The notes beneath the pieces are model-generated. The model did not search any database, was not told the origin of the DNA, and saw only the letters and a program-made list of their open reading frames with translations. Positions 25,501-33,207 of a stretch of DNA of 40,452 nucleotides are shown here, piece after piece. Each line of letters starts with the position of its first letter. Within the stretch, counting starts at the first letter, position 1. The DNA is from an uncultured Verrucomicrobiota bacterium (lineage in GTDB: Bacteria > Verrucomicrobiota > Verrucomicrobiia > Verrucomicrobiales > DEV007), in the NCBI GenBank assembly GCA_902589825.1, contig CACIUL010000029.1, positions 1 through 40,452 on the forward strand, given 5' to 3'. The position numbers and the translations under genes are program-made.

Positions 25501-25978
25501 CTTCCTGCAGGAAAAATTCCCGACCTTCCACGACTTTGCCCTTGCGACCATTGATGAAATCTACGCCCCCGCAAAAAACGAGGGCACTCTGGAGCTCAAG
25601 GCAACCACCCTCTCCTCAATGCTTATCCTCAACATGGGGCAGGGAAAGTTCCAGGCCCGGGCCCTTCCGGTCCTCGCTCAGATTTCGCCCGCCTTCGGGT
25701 CGGTCATGCATGACTTTGACGGGGATGGTCACCTGGATGTGGTCATTGGGCAAAACTTCTATCATCCTCAACGGGAAACCGGGCGCATGAATGCAGGGCT
25801 GAACGTTTTCCTCAAGGGCAATGGCAAGGGCGAACTGGAAGCCATCTGGCCATCGGCAAGCGGGTTACTCACCCGAGATGACTCGCGTAACCTGCTCCTC
25901 ATTGATGACCACAGCCACCCCCTGCTGCTCTCGGCCCCGAATAATTCAAGGATGCGCGCCTTTACCTTTGGGCAATAA
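22532..25978 (+). CDS. Large FG-GAP/ASPIC (VCBS repeat, CRTAC1-like) lipoprotein
   Basis: An 1148-residue lipoprotein; the signal peptide ends at LWSC (Cys 19). A first propeller carries VCBS/FG-GAP calcium motifs (DIDNDGWPDLFL, DLDNDGDLDLFV, DYDRDGDLDLYV, DINNDGWIDYLS, DLDNDGLEDVYI, DIDRDGDLDIIT). An ASPIC/UnbV domain follows at about 566-632 (GLGARVVVQTS...VFWPSGAEQIL). A second propeller has DFNGDGLEDVFA, DADNDGDEDIYV, DIDRDGDIDLFV, DIDADGWMDLVT and DFDGDGHLDVVI. This ~1100-residue double-propeller architecture is common in Bacteroidota and Verrucomicrobiota; function is unknown, with surface binding or polymer handling proposed. The frame is intact. Unlike the neighbour at 18621 it has no thioredoxin-like end and no internal stop. 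It starts 32 nt after the terminator, so it likely has its own promoter. Confidence 0.92.
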   Translation: MRIHTLISIALITVGLWSCSGKKEEKKIIRIPVTLPEWQRLSEAVSFRPLAERRGEEGTRFTRLGKQETGIDFQNHVERKNIRNYLLNGAGLTVGDIDNDGWPDLFLVCQDGPNRLYRQVAPWKFEDITMAAGIEDHNAWGSGACFADLDNDGDLDLFVCNKGAANEFYLNSGNGKFTGGRFSLYAPQNASPTMAAPADYDRDGDLDLYVTANRLFDFKELFNHKIEVIQDTATGKRRVPPPFDEHCQYNEGNILVELGSPDVLVRNDGGQPGSPPILRSVPHAKSGLSPGRDHGLAAVWFDINNDQWPDLYVSNDFSSPDHLYLNTGDTFSDVTGEVVPYTSFYSMGSDFADINNDGWIDYLSTDMSSTTHYKQKTMMGLMERSQWFLDNLEPRQQMRNVLHINTGAGKFISAEFFAGLDSTDWTWGAMFGDLDNDGLEDVYITNGMERNIQDADLAARSIKMNKMGVSKEKIREEIRNAPRLPERNLVFRNLGDLRFAPANDSWKLTEETVSHGGLLCDIDRDGDLDIITNNMNEPVTLLRNESGPQNEGILVSLVGKKSNRFGLGARVVVQTSMDKHTRILTSSRGYASGCEPVVHFGLGTSTEILKLTVFWPSGAEQILKNLATGRHYRISEPANAPVSAPPAKPLSNKGSPVLFNELPASGSGLDFTHVENRVDDFATQPLLPNKLSRFGPALCAGDFNGDGLEDVFAGGAAGSAGELFIRHKDGKFLSAPAGTAFTDYRHSEDIAAVALDADNDGDEDIYVVSGGNHADTQSPLYQDRLYLNQGSGKFMLAPEGSLPKMRESGSCVAAADIDRDGDIDLFVGARLVPGNYPMPPVSRLLLNNGGRFTLATSAGLAPEGMITGAVFSDIDADGWMDLVTCMEWGPISVWKNTGGTFTNIDSGTGMASLSGWWNGISAGDIDGDGDPDFIATNFGLNTKYHASVKHPALLYAADFGNGHMNVVEAEHTEGKVYPVRGKSCSTHAMPFLQEKFPTFHDFALATIDEIYAPAKNEGTLELKATTLSSMLILNMGQGKFQARALPVLAQISPAFGSVMHDFDGDGHLDVVIGQNFYHPQRETGRMNAGLNVFLKGNGKGELEAIWPSASGLLTRDDSRNLLLIDDHSHPLLLSAPNNSRMRAFTFGQ

Positions 25979-26047
25979 GCACCCCTGAACCCCTTCCTCC
26001 GCCTCTTTGCGCCTCCTGTATTATCTTGCCCTTCGCAAGGCAGGCCC

Positions 26048-26404
26048 TCAGTCCATGATCCAGGTGCCGAGCCATGGAGTAACAAGCCTGAAGAGGCCAA
26101 GGGCAAGGGCAAGGCACATCAAGTAGCAGGAAAGGTACAGAGCGAGCCTTTTCTTTACCAGGCCCACGAGAACCACCAGTGGCGCAACGGCAAAACTGAG
26201 CATCATCAGGATGATGCTGAGAAAGGCAGGAATGCCTGCAAAGAAAGATTTCGGGTCATCCCCGCCCATCGTATCCGCCCATTGCCCCAGTGACATGCTG
26301 GAGCAAACATAGAAGAGCAGCGTGAACAGGTAGTGGATCAGGGGAATGCCGCAAAGCAATATGCCCGGCCAGCCGATAAACTTTCTTTGGCCGGTTTGAT
26401 TCAT
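26048..26404 (-). CDS. Small membrane protein of unknown function
   Basis: A 118-residue protein with three hydrophobic segments (around GWPGILLCGIPLIHYLFTLLF, FLSIILMMLSFAVAPLVVLVGLV and LYLSCYLMCLALALGLF). I recognise no family. It lies 36 nt downstream of the GT9 gene on the same strand. The 69-nt gap to the convergent FG-GAP gene has only a short weak hairpin (CTTGC/GCAAG). Confidence 0.65.
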   Translation of the reverse strand: MNQTGQRKFIGWPGILLCGIPLIHYLFTLLFYVCSSMSLGQWADTMGGDDPKSFFAGIPAFLSIILMMLSFAVAPLVVLVGLVKKRLALYLSCYLMCLALALGLFRLVTPWLGTWIMD

Positions 26405-26440
26405 TGGTATTCCGGAGTCAGCGGGATGGATGGGCGCTGT

Positions 26441-27451
26441 TCAGGATAAGCCGGCCATTTCCCTGACCTGCGAGGCAATCTGCCTGATTTGCGCAATATC
26501 CGGCAATTTCCCCTGCCCCCTTGCCACGGCAGGGTCCACTGCACCGGCCCTGGACAGCTGGCCTGATTTCCACACCCAGGCCGCCTTCCGGTAAGGACCG
26601 ACCTTCAGGGGATCCGACCAGCCATGGATGGCCAGCAGGTTCTCGCCAAGGGCGGCAGCCATGTGTGCGGGACCACTGTCGACGCTGACGTTGAACAGGG
26701 CGCTTTCCATGAGCCATGCCAGTTGCCCAAGGCTGGTGGCATTGATCCAGTCATGGGCATTACCCGGCAGGCAATCAAGCTTGGGACCTCCGCGCCCGAC
26801 CAACACCACCGGGCAATTCCCCATGGCCTCACAGAAGGCAAGAACGGATTGCGCACTGAGGGATTTTCCCGTCCCTCGGGAAAAGGGATGCAACAGCACG
26901 AATCCTTCCGGGGGAGGGCTTTCCGGCTTCTCAAGGTTCAACTTGAAACAAAGCCCGTCATCCCCGTCAGGAAGCTCGATACCAAGGGCACGCACAACCT
27001 CAAGGTAGCGATCAACTGCGTGGGCATCCGCATCAACCTCGACGCGCTGATGGTGAAAGAACCCGGCACACTCCCGGGCATCACTCAGACCGAATACCTT
27101 TGCAGCACCTGAGCGGCTTGCCATCAGGCCGCTGCGCATCAATCCCTGGAAATCAATCACCAAATCCGGTGGCTCGGGCAGGGACAGGATCCTTGACCAC
27201 TTCAAAAACCGGAAAGGTGCCAAAGGACCGCGCATCCTTGCCCTGGGAAAGGGGATCACCTCATCCAGGTCCGGATTGCCCTCCAGCAACGGCGCAAATT
27301 CCTCGTTGGCCACCCAGCGGATTTCCAGTCCGGGCATCGCCGACTTGATCAAGGCAACTGCCGGCAGGGCATGCACGATATCGCCGAGCGAGCTCGGCTT
27401 GATCACCAGCAGCCGTCGTGCATTACTCAATTCCCTCGCAAGCCCGGGCAT
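26441..27451 (-). CDS. Glycosyltransferase family 9 (heptosyltransferase-like)
   Basis: A 336-residue GT-B enzyme of the ADP-heptose:LPS heptosyltransferase family. Near the start is RLLVIKPSSLGDIVHALPAV, the GT9 signature with the conserved SLGDI. FVLLHPFSRGTGKSL is the donor-site strand, and FNVSVDSGPAHMAAALGE is the C-terminal DSGPxH motif. It probably adds a sugar to the lipopolysaccharide core. I chose ATG 27451, four nucleotides after the metallophosphoesterase stop; the longer in-frame start at 27544 would overlap that gene and adds non-conserved residues. Confidence 0.9.
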   Translation of the reverse strand: MPGLARELSNARRLLVIKPSSLGDIVHALPAVALIKSAMPGLEIRWVANEEFAPLLEGNPDLDEVIPFPRARMRGPLAPFRFLKWSRILSLPEPPDLVIDFQGLMRSGLMASRSGAAKVFGLSDARECAGFFHHQRVEVDADAHAVDRYLEVVRALGIELPDGDDGLCFKLNLEKPESPPPEGFVLLHPFSRGTGKSLSAQSVLAFCEAMGNCPVVLVGRGGPKLDCLPGNAHDWINATSLGQLAWLMESALFNVSVDSGPAHMAAALGENLLAIHGWSDPLKVGPYRKAAWVWKSGQLSRAGAVDPAVARGQGKLPDIAQIRQIASQVREMAGLS

Positions 27452-27455
27452 CGTG

Positions 27456-28178
27456 TTATTTGCCGAGTTCAAGGCGCTCTGCCAGCATTTCGGGAAGGCC
27501 GGCATCACGAATCTTTCCTTGTGCAGCCTTGAGGTCATAATCAACCCTGCGGTTGATCATCCGCTGGCCACCCATGTCATAGATGCAATAGGAAGCTCTG
27601 GGATCGCCGTCCCGGGGTTGCCCGACACTGCCCACGTTGGTGAAATATTTTTTTCCCTGCTCGATTTCAACCTTCAGGCCTTCCTCAACCCCAACGCTCA
27701 GGGACTTGGAATAAAAAACCGGCGTATGGGTATGCCCGAAAAAGCACAACGGCGTATACTGGTAACTGAAACTTGCCAGGGCATCGAATTTATTGGTCAC
27801 GTATCCCCACCCGGACGGCGTATCGAGTGTCGCGTGCACGATAGTGAAATCACGCACCTGGCGCACCAGCTTCAATTCACTCAAATATTGCTTGTCCTCA
27901 TCGGTCAACTGCTCACGGGTCCACTCCATGGACTGCTCAGCTAACGGGTTAAGGCCAATGAGGTCGGTGTCCAGCGAAGCCTCCTCATCGTGGTTGCCCT
28001 TGACCACCGGACACTCAAGTCCACGCACCAATTCAAGGCACTCGCGGGGATTGGCATTGTATCCCACGATGTCGCCAATGCAGACATGATGGCTGCAGCC
28101 ATGCTCCGCCGCGTCTGCGAGCACCGCCTCCAATGCCTCTAGATTGGCATGAATGTCACCGAAAATCGCAAACTTCAT
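27456..28178 (-). CDS. Metallophosphoesterase (calcineurin-like)
   Basis: A 240-residue cytosolic phosphoesterase with a complete set of metal-binding motifs: GDIHAN (7-12), GDIVGY (35-40), GNHDE (61-65), a His in the TIVHATLD strand, and GHTHTP near residue 149. It resembles the YfcE/DUF2156-free single-domain group acting on phosphodiesters or protein phosphates; substrate is unknown. It is 4 nt upstream of the GT9 gene and probably co-transcribed. The upstream 108-nt gap follows the TPR-like gene. Confidence 0.9.
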   Translation of the reverse strand: MKFAIFGDIHANLEALEAVLADAAEHGCSHHVCIGDIVGYNANPRECLELVRGLECPVVKGNHDEEASLDTDLIGLNPLAEQSMEWTREQLTDEDKQYLSELKLVRQVRDFTIVHATLDTPSGWGYVTNKFDALASFSYQYTPLCFFGHTHTPVFYSKSLSVGVEEGLKVEIEQGKKYFTNVGSVGQPRDGDPRASYCIYDMGGQRMINRRVDYDLKAAQGKIRDAGLPEMLAERLELGK

Positions 28179-28286
28179 CCAAAGAAACCGGGACTGATAT
28201 CACCCTGCAAAATAACACTATTATTATTTAATCCGGGAACTTCCCGACAGGAAGCTAATTCCTTTTTTTCCTTCATCAACACCTGG

Positions 28287-29408
28287 CTAGGGTTTGAGCC
28301 TCTCAGCCTTGGGGATTCCAAGCCGGGATTCAAGCCGCGCAATTTCCTTGATGTCCTCCCTGCGCAGGGATGCCGGGTCACGAAGCGCCAATGCCTTGAG
28401 CATTTGGTATGCCCGGCCGGTTTGCTTCGGGTCCTTCAGCATGACGAATGCCAGCTTGCGCCTGTAAAATGAAGGTGCCCCGGGATGAACCGCCACCTTG
28501 CCATAGATATCGATTGCCGCCGGCAAATCCTTGCTGACCTCCAGCAGATAGGTGCCAAGGGAAGCCATTTCCAGGTAACCGGCACCCTCCGCCAGCGCGG
28601 CAGCCCTCAGCTCCTCATAGGACATGTTGCTGGCTGCCCGCCTGACAATGTCCTCCTCAAGGCGCTCCAGGTCGCGCAGCAGGGTCAGAGTGATCTCGCC
28701 GGAATTACGGTAAAGGTCCTTATTGACCCTGTAGGCCTCCTCCTCCATGCCCTGGCAAAAGGTCAGCTGGTGGGCATATGCCCGGTAAACATAGGATGGT
28801 GCGTCCGGTTTACGGGAAGCCTTCAGGTACCACTCCGCAGACTTCTCCGGGTTGCCCATCTTCTGGTCATAAATATCAGCGATGACCTTCAGCAGACGGT
28901 AATCATCAGGCAACCATTCCAGCCCCCGCTTGGCAAAATCGATCCCCTTTTGCAGGTAGGTCGGCATGACAATGTTCTCGATGCGCCAACCCTCAAAATC
29001 ATCACCATGCCTCTCGGCCTCGCCCCGATAGTAACCAAACGCATTCCAAGCCATGTCCCATACCGCCAGATCCCAATAGCTCCAGAACTTCGGTTGCAGC
29101 GAAGCGGTAACCGTCCGCAACCGTTCCACTTCCCCCCAGTTCTTCTTCACGAATGCATTATGGGCTTTCAGGTGATAGACACTTGCCACCAGTGAACGAA
29201 ATCCCCCCAGGGCGCCAACAAAAGCGGCCTGGGTCAACTGGTCACGGGAGGACAAACCCGGAGACCAGTCGCGAAAACCCTGGTCCTTGAATTCCGTCTC
29301 CATGTCACGCTCCACGGGAATCCTCAGGAAGCCGGCAACGGCCAGGATGAGGCAGACGGGAAGCCATCGGCCCGAGAAGAAAAGCGCAATCCTGTGGGGA
29401 ATATTCAC
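28287..29408 (-). CDS. Membrane-anchored TPR-like protein linked to an ABC transporter
   Basis: A 373-residue protein with one N-terminal hydrophobic segment (LPVCLILAVAGFLRI) and a long alpha-helical body. Helix pairs such as KGIDFAKRGLEWLPDDYRLLKVIADIYDQKMGNPEKSAEWYLKAS and AAIDIYGKVAVHP look like tetratricopeptide repeats. No family is recognised beyond that. Its start overlaps the ABC permease stop by 4 nt (ATGA), so it is translationally coupled to it and probably works with that transporter. A periplasmic scaffold or adaptor role is an inference. Confidence 0.75.
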   Translation of the reverse strand: MNIPHRIALFFSGRWLPVCLILAVAGFLRIPVERDMETEFKDQGFRDWSPGLSSRDQLTQAAFVGALGGFRSLVASVYHLKAHNAFVKKNWGEVERLRTVTASLQPKFWSYWDLAVWDMAWNAFGYYRGEAERHGDDFEGWRIENIVMPTYLQKGIDFAKRGLEWLPDDYRLLKVIADIYDQKMGNPEKSAEWYLKASRKPDAPSYVYRAYAHQLTFCQGMEEEAYRVNKDLYRNSGEITLTLLRDLERLEEDIVRRAASNMSYEELRAAALAEGAGYLEMASLGTYLLEVSKDLPAAIDIYGKVAVHPGAPSFYRRKLAFVMLKDPKQTGRAYQMLKALALRDPASLRREDIKEIARLESRLGIPKAERLKP

Positions 29409-30322
29409 AGTTCCTTCTTGGCAAAGATCAACCAGCTTACCAGGCTGTATATAGTCAGGTAAAAGGCGGTCAAGCCGACCAGCCTCGCCATCAGGGAAGC
29501 GGAGACCACCTCGCCGGCAGTCAGGCCGTCGGTAACATTAAAGAGCTGGAAATTTGGGAAAACCACACCGATCAGGCCGGCAAAGAAACGCTGCGCGGCG
29601 CTGGGCATCTCTCCCTCGGCAAAATAATAATCCAGGGCAAGGGACTGGGCATGCCCGATAAAATAAACCACCAGGCTGACGATAATCGTGAACAGGGTCG
29701 AGCTGGCAAACGTCGAAACAAACAGGGCAACGGCAGCGGCAACGGCAGCCTTGAGGAAAACCGCCAAGACACCGAGCAGGAGTTCGGGTTGCAGGCCCCT
29801 TGAGAAGATATCTTCCCTGAACAACGCAATTTGTGCATCGGAAACCTGCCTTGGAAACGAGGCAATCTTCTCTGTCAGGATCCCGTGCTGCCGGATGTAA
29901 AGGACCGTGAAAAAGAGCAGGGACATCAGCAGGATACTGACGGCGAGGAGCAGCAGGATCCCCATCAGCTTGCCAAGCAGATACTCGATGCGCGGGACCG
30001 GCTTGGTCAGGATGGTATAGAGTGTCCGGTCCTCGATGTCCTTCGGGATCAGCAATGCCGTGCCGACAATGGCAAAGATACTGGCAAAGAGGCTCATGGC
30101 CCCAAACGAGACATCCTTGAGGATCTTCAGCTCCTGCTCAAAGGTAAAGCTGAGGAAGAGGAGGTTGGCGCCGATGATCAGGGCACTGAATATCAGCATG
30201 AAGTAGAACACCTTCATGCGCACCAGCTGGGTAAAGGTATTCCGGGCAATGGCCCAGATACGAAGGGCGGAGAACACCTTGTGCCTCCTGCTTATTGCCG
30301 TGTCCTGAGCCTCTTGATTCAT
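29405..30322 (-). CDS. ABC-2 type transporter permease
   Basis: A 305-residue membrane protein with about six transmembrane helices. It opens with ALRIWAIARNTFTQLVRMKVFY, typical of ABC-2 permeases, then SALIIGANLLFLSF, and DVSFGAMSLFASIFAIVGTALLIPKDIEDRTLYTILTKPVPRIEYLLGKLMG, a conserved coupling region. It pairs with the ATPase gene 56 nt upstream. These exporters move lipids, polysaccharides or drugs, and some act in motility or copper systems (NosFY-like). The cargo is not predictable. Confidence 0.9.
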   Translation of the reverse strand: MNQEAQDTAISRRHKVFSALRIWAIARNTFTQLVRMKVFYFMLIFSALIIGANLLFLSFTFEQELKILKDVSFGAMSLFASIFAIVGTALLIPKDIEDRTLYTILTKPVPRIEYLLGKLMGILLLLAVSILLMSLLFFTVLYIRQHGILTEKIASFPRQVSDAQIALFREDIFSRGLQPELLLGVLAVFLKAAVAAAVALFVSTFASSTLFTIIVSLVVYFIGHAQSLALDYYFAEGEMPSAAQRFFAGLIGVVFPNFQLFNVTDGLTAGEVVSASLMARLVGLTAFYLTIYSLVSWLIFAKKEL

Positions 30323-30378
30323 TTGACTTCAAAGATGTGATCCGGGAAACGCCGCCCGGGTCAGCCGGAGGGCCATGC

Positions 30379-31260
30379 TCAGTGATCCTCTCCTTCCTGA
30401 CTTGAGCCCTCGCTGATTGCCTTAAGGAAAAGCCGCTCCAGCGTGGTGCGCGGATTGCCACACCTGAGCATTTGCGCCCCGTCCTCCTCATCGACCAGCG
30501 CCCCGATCCGTTCCAGAAGTTGCGGTGAGGCATTCTGGAGCACAATTTCGCTCTGGTCCTCAATGGCAATCAGGTCATCGAGCTTGCCCTCACGGACCAG
30601 CCTGCCGTTGAAGATAATGCCGACCTCATCGCAAACCTCCTGCACCTGCTCAAGCAGGTGGGAGCTGAGGATGACGGTGATCCCGCGGCGCTTGAGTTCC
30701 AGGACCAGATCCCTGATCTTTCGCGATCCAGCAGGGTCAACACCTGCCGTGGGCTCATCAAGCACCACCAGCCTCGGGTCGCCCACCAGCGCCTGGGCAA
30801 GGCCAATGCGTTGCAGCATTCCCTTCGAGTAACCGCCAAGCCGCCTGTCCCTGGCAGACGTGAGGTCAACCAGTTCGAGCAACTCCTCACTGCGACGGCG
30901 GATCTGCTTGCCTGAAAGCCCGCAAAGTTTTCCATAGAAGGCGAGTGTCTCGCTGCCGGTCAGATACTTGTAGAAGTAGGGATTTTCGGGCAGGAACCCG
31001 ACCGAGCCGCGACTGGCAGTATCCGCGCTATCAAGGCCGAAAATGGAGGCCTTGCCCGCACTCGGGGCGATCAGCCCCAGGAGCACCTTCATGGTGGTGC
31101 TTTTCCCCGATCCGTTCGGCCCTATCAGTCCATATACCTCACCGGCGCCGACCTCCAGTGAGAGGTCATCAACAGCGACCACCTCTTCCTTCCTGAAAGG
31201 CAAGCGGAAAATCTTGGTCAATCCCTCGATCAGGACTGCTGGAGGTGATGCGTTGGCCAT
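30379..31260 (-). CDS. ABC transporter ATP-binding protein
   Basis: A 293-residue ATPase. GPNGSGKST (47-55) is Walker A, LGGYSKGMLQRIGLAQAL is the ABC signature, LVVLDEPTAGVD is Walker B and D loop, and VILSSHLLEQ is the H loop. The C-terminal tail after LVREGKLDDLIAI is the usual extension. I chose ATG 31260 (MANASPPAVLIEGLTKIF). The frame is open to 31503 but the extra residues overlap dnaJ antisense-like sequence with no domain. It is cognate to the permease just downstream. Confidence 0.93.
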   Translation of the reverse strand: MANASPPAVLIEGLTKIFRLPFRKEEVVAVDDLSLEVGAGEVYGLIGPNGSGKSTTMKVLLGLIAPSAGKASIFGLDSADTASRGSVGFLPENPYFYKYLTGSETLAFYGKLCGLSGKQIRRRSEELLELVDLTSARDRRLGGYSKGMLQRIGLAQALVGDPRLVVLDEPTAGVDPAGSRKIRDLVLELKRRGITVILSSHLLEQVQEVCDEVGIIFNGRLVREGKLDDLIAIEDQSEIVLQNASPQLLERIGALVDEEDGAQMLRCGNPRTTLERLFLKAISEGSSQEGEDH

Positions 31261-31363
31261 CAGTGGGACAATGGAAAAGCCAACTATATATTGGCGGAGC
31301 AAGCCCCGCAAGCAACAGGCACTTACCACGTTTCGTGGCGGCTTGGACGGCATCCTGTGTGCC

Positions 31364-32296
31364 TCAATCCTTGCCACTGCCTGCGGCAAGGGCCTGCCAC
31401 CGCTGCCTTGCCCCGGCATCCAGCCTTTCCGGGAACCGGGCAGCCAGCTCGACATACAGGTCGCCCCGGCCTCCCCCGGCCAGGGCCAGGCCCTTGCCGG
31501 CAAGGCGTAACCTGTCGCCGGGACCTGAGCATTCCGGTATGCGCAGCTTCACACTCCCGCCGGGAACTGGCACCCTTGCCATTGCCCCGAGCACCAGCTG
31601 ATGGACATCCAGCTCGAGCTCATGCACAAGGTCCGCTCCCTCAACCTCAAAGTCCGGGTGCCTCTGCAGGTTAATGGCCAGGTAAAGGTCGCCGGGTGCG
31701 CCCCCCGCCATACCGGGGTTGCCCCTGCCGGAAACCCTCAGGCGCTGGCCCCCGGTCACTCCCCTGGGAATACGCACCTTTATTTTTTCACGCCCGCCGC
31801 CATCAGGACGGGACAGGGTAATCTCGCGCACCGAGCCGTTGTTCACCTCATCAAGACTGACGACGATCTGTCCCTCGATATCACTGCCGCGCCTTGGTGA
31901 AGGAACGCCCCCGCCCATCGGTGCGCCAAATCCTGCACTTCCGCCCCCACCACCACCGAAAAACGCCTCGAAAAAATCACTGAAGCCGGTACCCCCGAAG
32001 TCAAAGCCTGCAAACCCTTGACTTCTTCCGCCAAAGTCAAAGCCGGGCGGCGGGGTAAAGCCGCCGGACCTGCCGTCCCAGTTGGCACCCAGCTGGTCAT
32101 ACTTGCGGCGCTTCTCCGGGTCACCAAGCACCTCATAGGCCTCGTTGATCTGCTTGAACTTTTCCTCGGCGGCCTGCTTGTCCTCTGCCACGTCAGGATG
32201 ATACTTGCGCGCCAGCCTGCGAAAAGCCTTCTTTAAATCGGGCTGGGAGGCATCCTTGGGAACACCCAGCAACTCATAGTAATCCTGAAACTCCAT
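31364..32296 (-). CDS. DnaJ-type co-chaperone (CbpA-like)
   Basis: A 310-residue Hsp40. The J domain (residues 1-70) carries the HPD motif at 33-35 (KYHPDV), which stimulates DnaK ATPase. A Gly/Phe-rich linker follows (GFDFGG, FFGGGGGG). Then come two C-terminal substrate-binding domains (IEGQIVVSLDEVNNGSVREI, PRGVTGGQRLRVSGRGNPG). There is no zinc-finger CxxCxGxG domain, so it belongs with CbpA rather than DnaJ proper. It lies 166 nt downstream of hsp20, a plausible stress unit. The gap contains three inverted repeats. Confidence 0.93.
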   Translation of the reverse strand: MEFQDYYELLGVPKDASQPDLKKAFRRLARKYHPDVAEDKQAAEEKFKQINEAYEVLGDPEKRRKYDQLGANWDGRSGGFTPPPGFDFGGRSQGFAGFDFGGTGFSDFFEAFFGGGGGGSAGFGAPMGGGVPSPRRGSDIEGQIVVSLDEVNNGSVREITLSRPDGGGREKIKVRIPRGVTGGQRLRVSGRGNPGMAGGAPGDLYLAINLQRHPDFEVEGADLVHELELDVHQLVLGAMARVPVPGGSVKLRIPECSGPGDRLRLAGKGLALAGGGRGDLYVELAARFPERLDAGARQRWQALAAGSGKD

Positions 32297-32366
32297 TCTT
32301 ATCCTTTATACCCGGGCCGGGGAAACGTTAACCGCACAGGTTGCCTGAAGCAACGCACGCCCCGCC

Positions 32367-32444
32367 CCGGCCGGTATACGGCCGGACACGAAGCGCGCGC
32401 TTCTCTCTAGTCCGGCGGCAGGGCACTGCGCCCTTTGCCGCCGG
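32367..32444. repeat. Three consecutive inverted repeats between hsp20 and dnaJ
   Basis: Repeat A (32367-32385): CCGGCCG/CGGCCGG around GTATA. Repeat B (32390-32403): the perfect 14-bp palindrome GAAGCGCGCGCTTC. Repeat C (32412-32444): CCGGCGGCA/TGCCGCCGG with an inner GGGC/GCCC and a two-base bulge. None is followed by a T run in either direction, so they are not classical terminators. They could be a processing or stability structure, or a structured leader for dnaJ. Confidence 0.6.
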
Positions 32445-32462
32445 TTCCCACTTGACGAAAAC

Positions 32463-32918
32463 CTAGGAAACCTTCACCTCGATCTGCCTGGGCTTGGGCT
32501 GCTCGGCCTTGGCAACGGTGACACGGAGCAGTCCGTCCTTGAACTCGGCCTTGACCGTGTCAGCCTCGGCATCCTCGGGAAGGCGGAAATTGCGCCTGAA
32601 GCTTCCATAACGGCGCTCCGTGCGGTGCACCTGCCCCTTGCTTTCACCCTCTTGGCTCTTGCGCTCACCGCTCAGGGAAAGGGTCCCCTGGTCAACCGTG
32701 ACGTGGATGTCCTCCCTGGCAATGCCCGGCACCTCGGCCTCAATGCGGTAGGTGGAATCATCCTCGGAGATATCGACAACCGGCATCCAGTCCGCACGGA
32801 CAGTGGCCGGCTCGCCGACTTCATCGTTAAAAAAAGAACCCCGGTTCATCAGGCCCGAGAAACAATTGCTGATATCGCTAAGCTCACGAAGCGGGTTCCA
32901 GTGGATTAAATTAGTCAT
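32463..32918 (-). CDS. Hsp20-family small heat shock protein
   Basis: A 151-residue alpha-crystallin-type chaperone that holds unfolded proteins. The N-terminal arm MTNLIHWNPLRELSDISNCF is typical of the family. The alpha-crystallin domain spans about 40-145: WMPVVDISEDDSTYRIEAEVPGI, then GTLSLSGERK, RRYGSFRRNFRLPEDAEADTVKAEFKDGLL and the final beta strand. A strong Shine-Dalgarno, AAGGAGG at 32928-32934 on the minus strand, sits nine bases before the ATG. It heads the long minus-strand run 26048-32918. Confidence 0.96.
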   Translation of the reverse strand: MTNLIHWNPLRELSDISNCFSGLMNRGSFFNDEVGEPATVRADWMPVVDISEDDSTYRIEAEVPGIAREDIHVTVDQGTLSLSGERKSQEGESKGQVHRTERRYGSFRRNFRLPEDAEADTVKAEFKDGLLRVTVAKAEQPKPRQIEVKVS

Positions 32919-32927
32919 ATATTATGT

Positions 32928-32934
32928 CCTCCTT
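32928..32934 (-). promoter_or_regulatory. Strong Shine-Dalgarno of hsp20
   Basis: AAGGAGG nine bases before the hsp20 ATG. It stands out because most starts in this window have weak or no Shine-Dalgarno. Confidence 0.7.
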
Positions 32935-33207
32935 ATTTTGTTTGTTGGATTAATGTCGGAACAATGCCATTCAGAGCATGTTCACAGCTTTTTATATAGC
33001 TTAAAGCATGCCAAATGGTGTCTTTTATGTCTCTATGCACTTATTATAAATTACTTATGGATATTTCATCCGATCCGCCATTCTGCTAAATTGGGACATA
33101 GTGACGCAATTAGGCAAATCCAAACGACAAAAAGTCGCGTCATATTGTCTCTAATCCTTTTGCGCTATGACTTGTTTTCCCCGGCATGCCAAGCAGAGTG
33201 AGGGCTT
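32935..33207. promoter_or_regulatory. AT-rich divergent region between hsp20 and sialidase-like gene
   Basis: The ~270-nt gap is clearly AT-richer than the rest of the window and lies between divergent genes, so it should hold promoters for both. TATATAAA-like stretches occur on the hsp20 side near 32990-33000, but with poor -35 spacing. No CIRCE repeat or clear heat-shock sigma site was found. Confidence 0.35.

Noticed and set aside
28240..28275. CTTCC/GGAAG hairpin followed by a T run as a terminator
   Set aside because: It points in the plus direction where no gene ends, the stem is only five pairs, and the T run is eight bases away.
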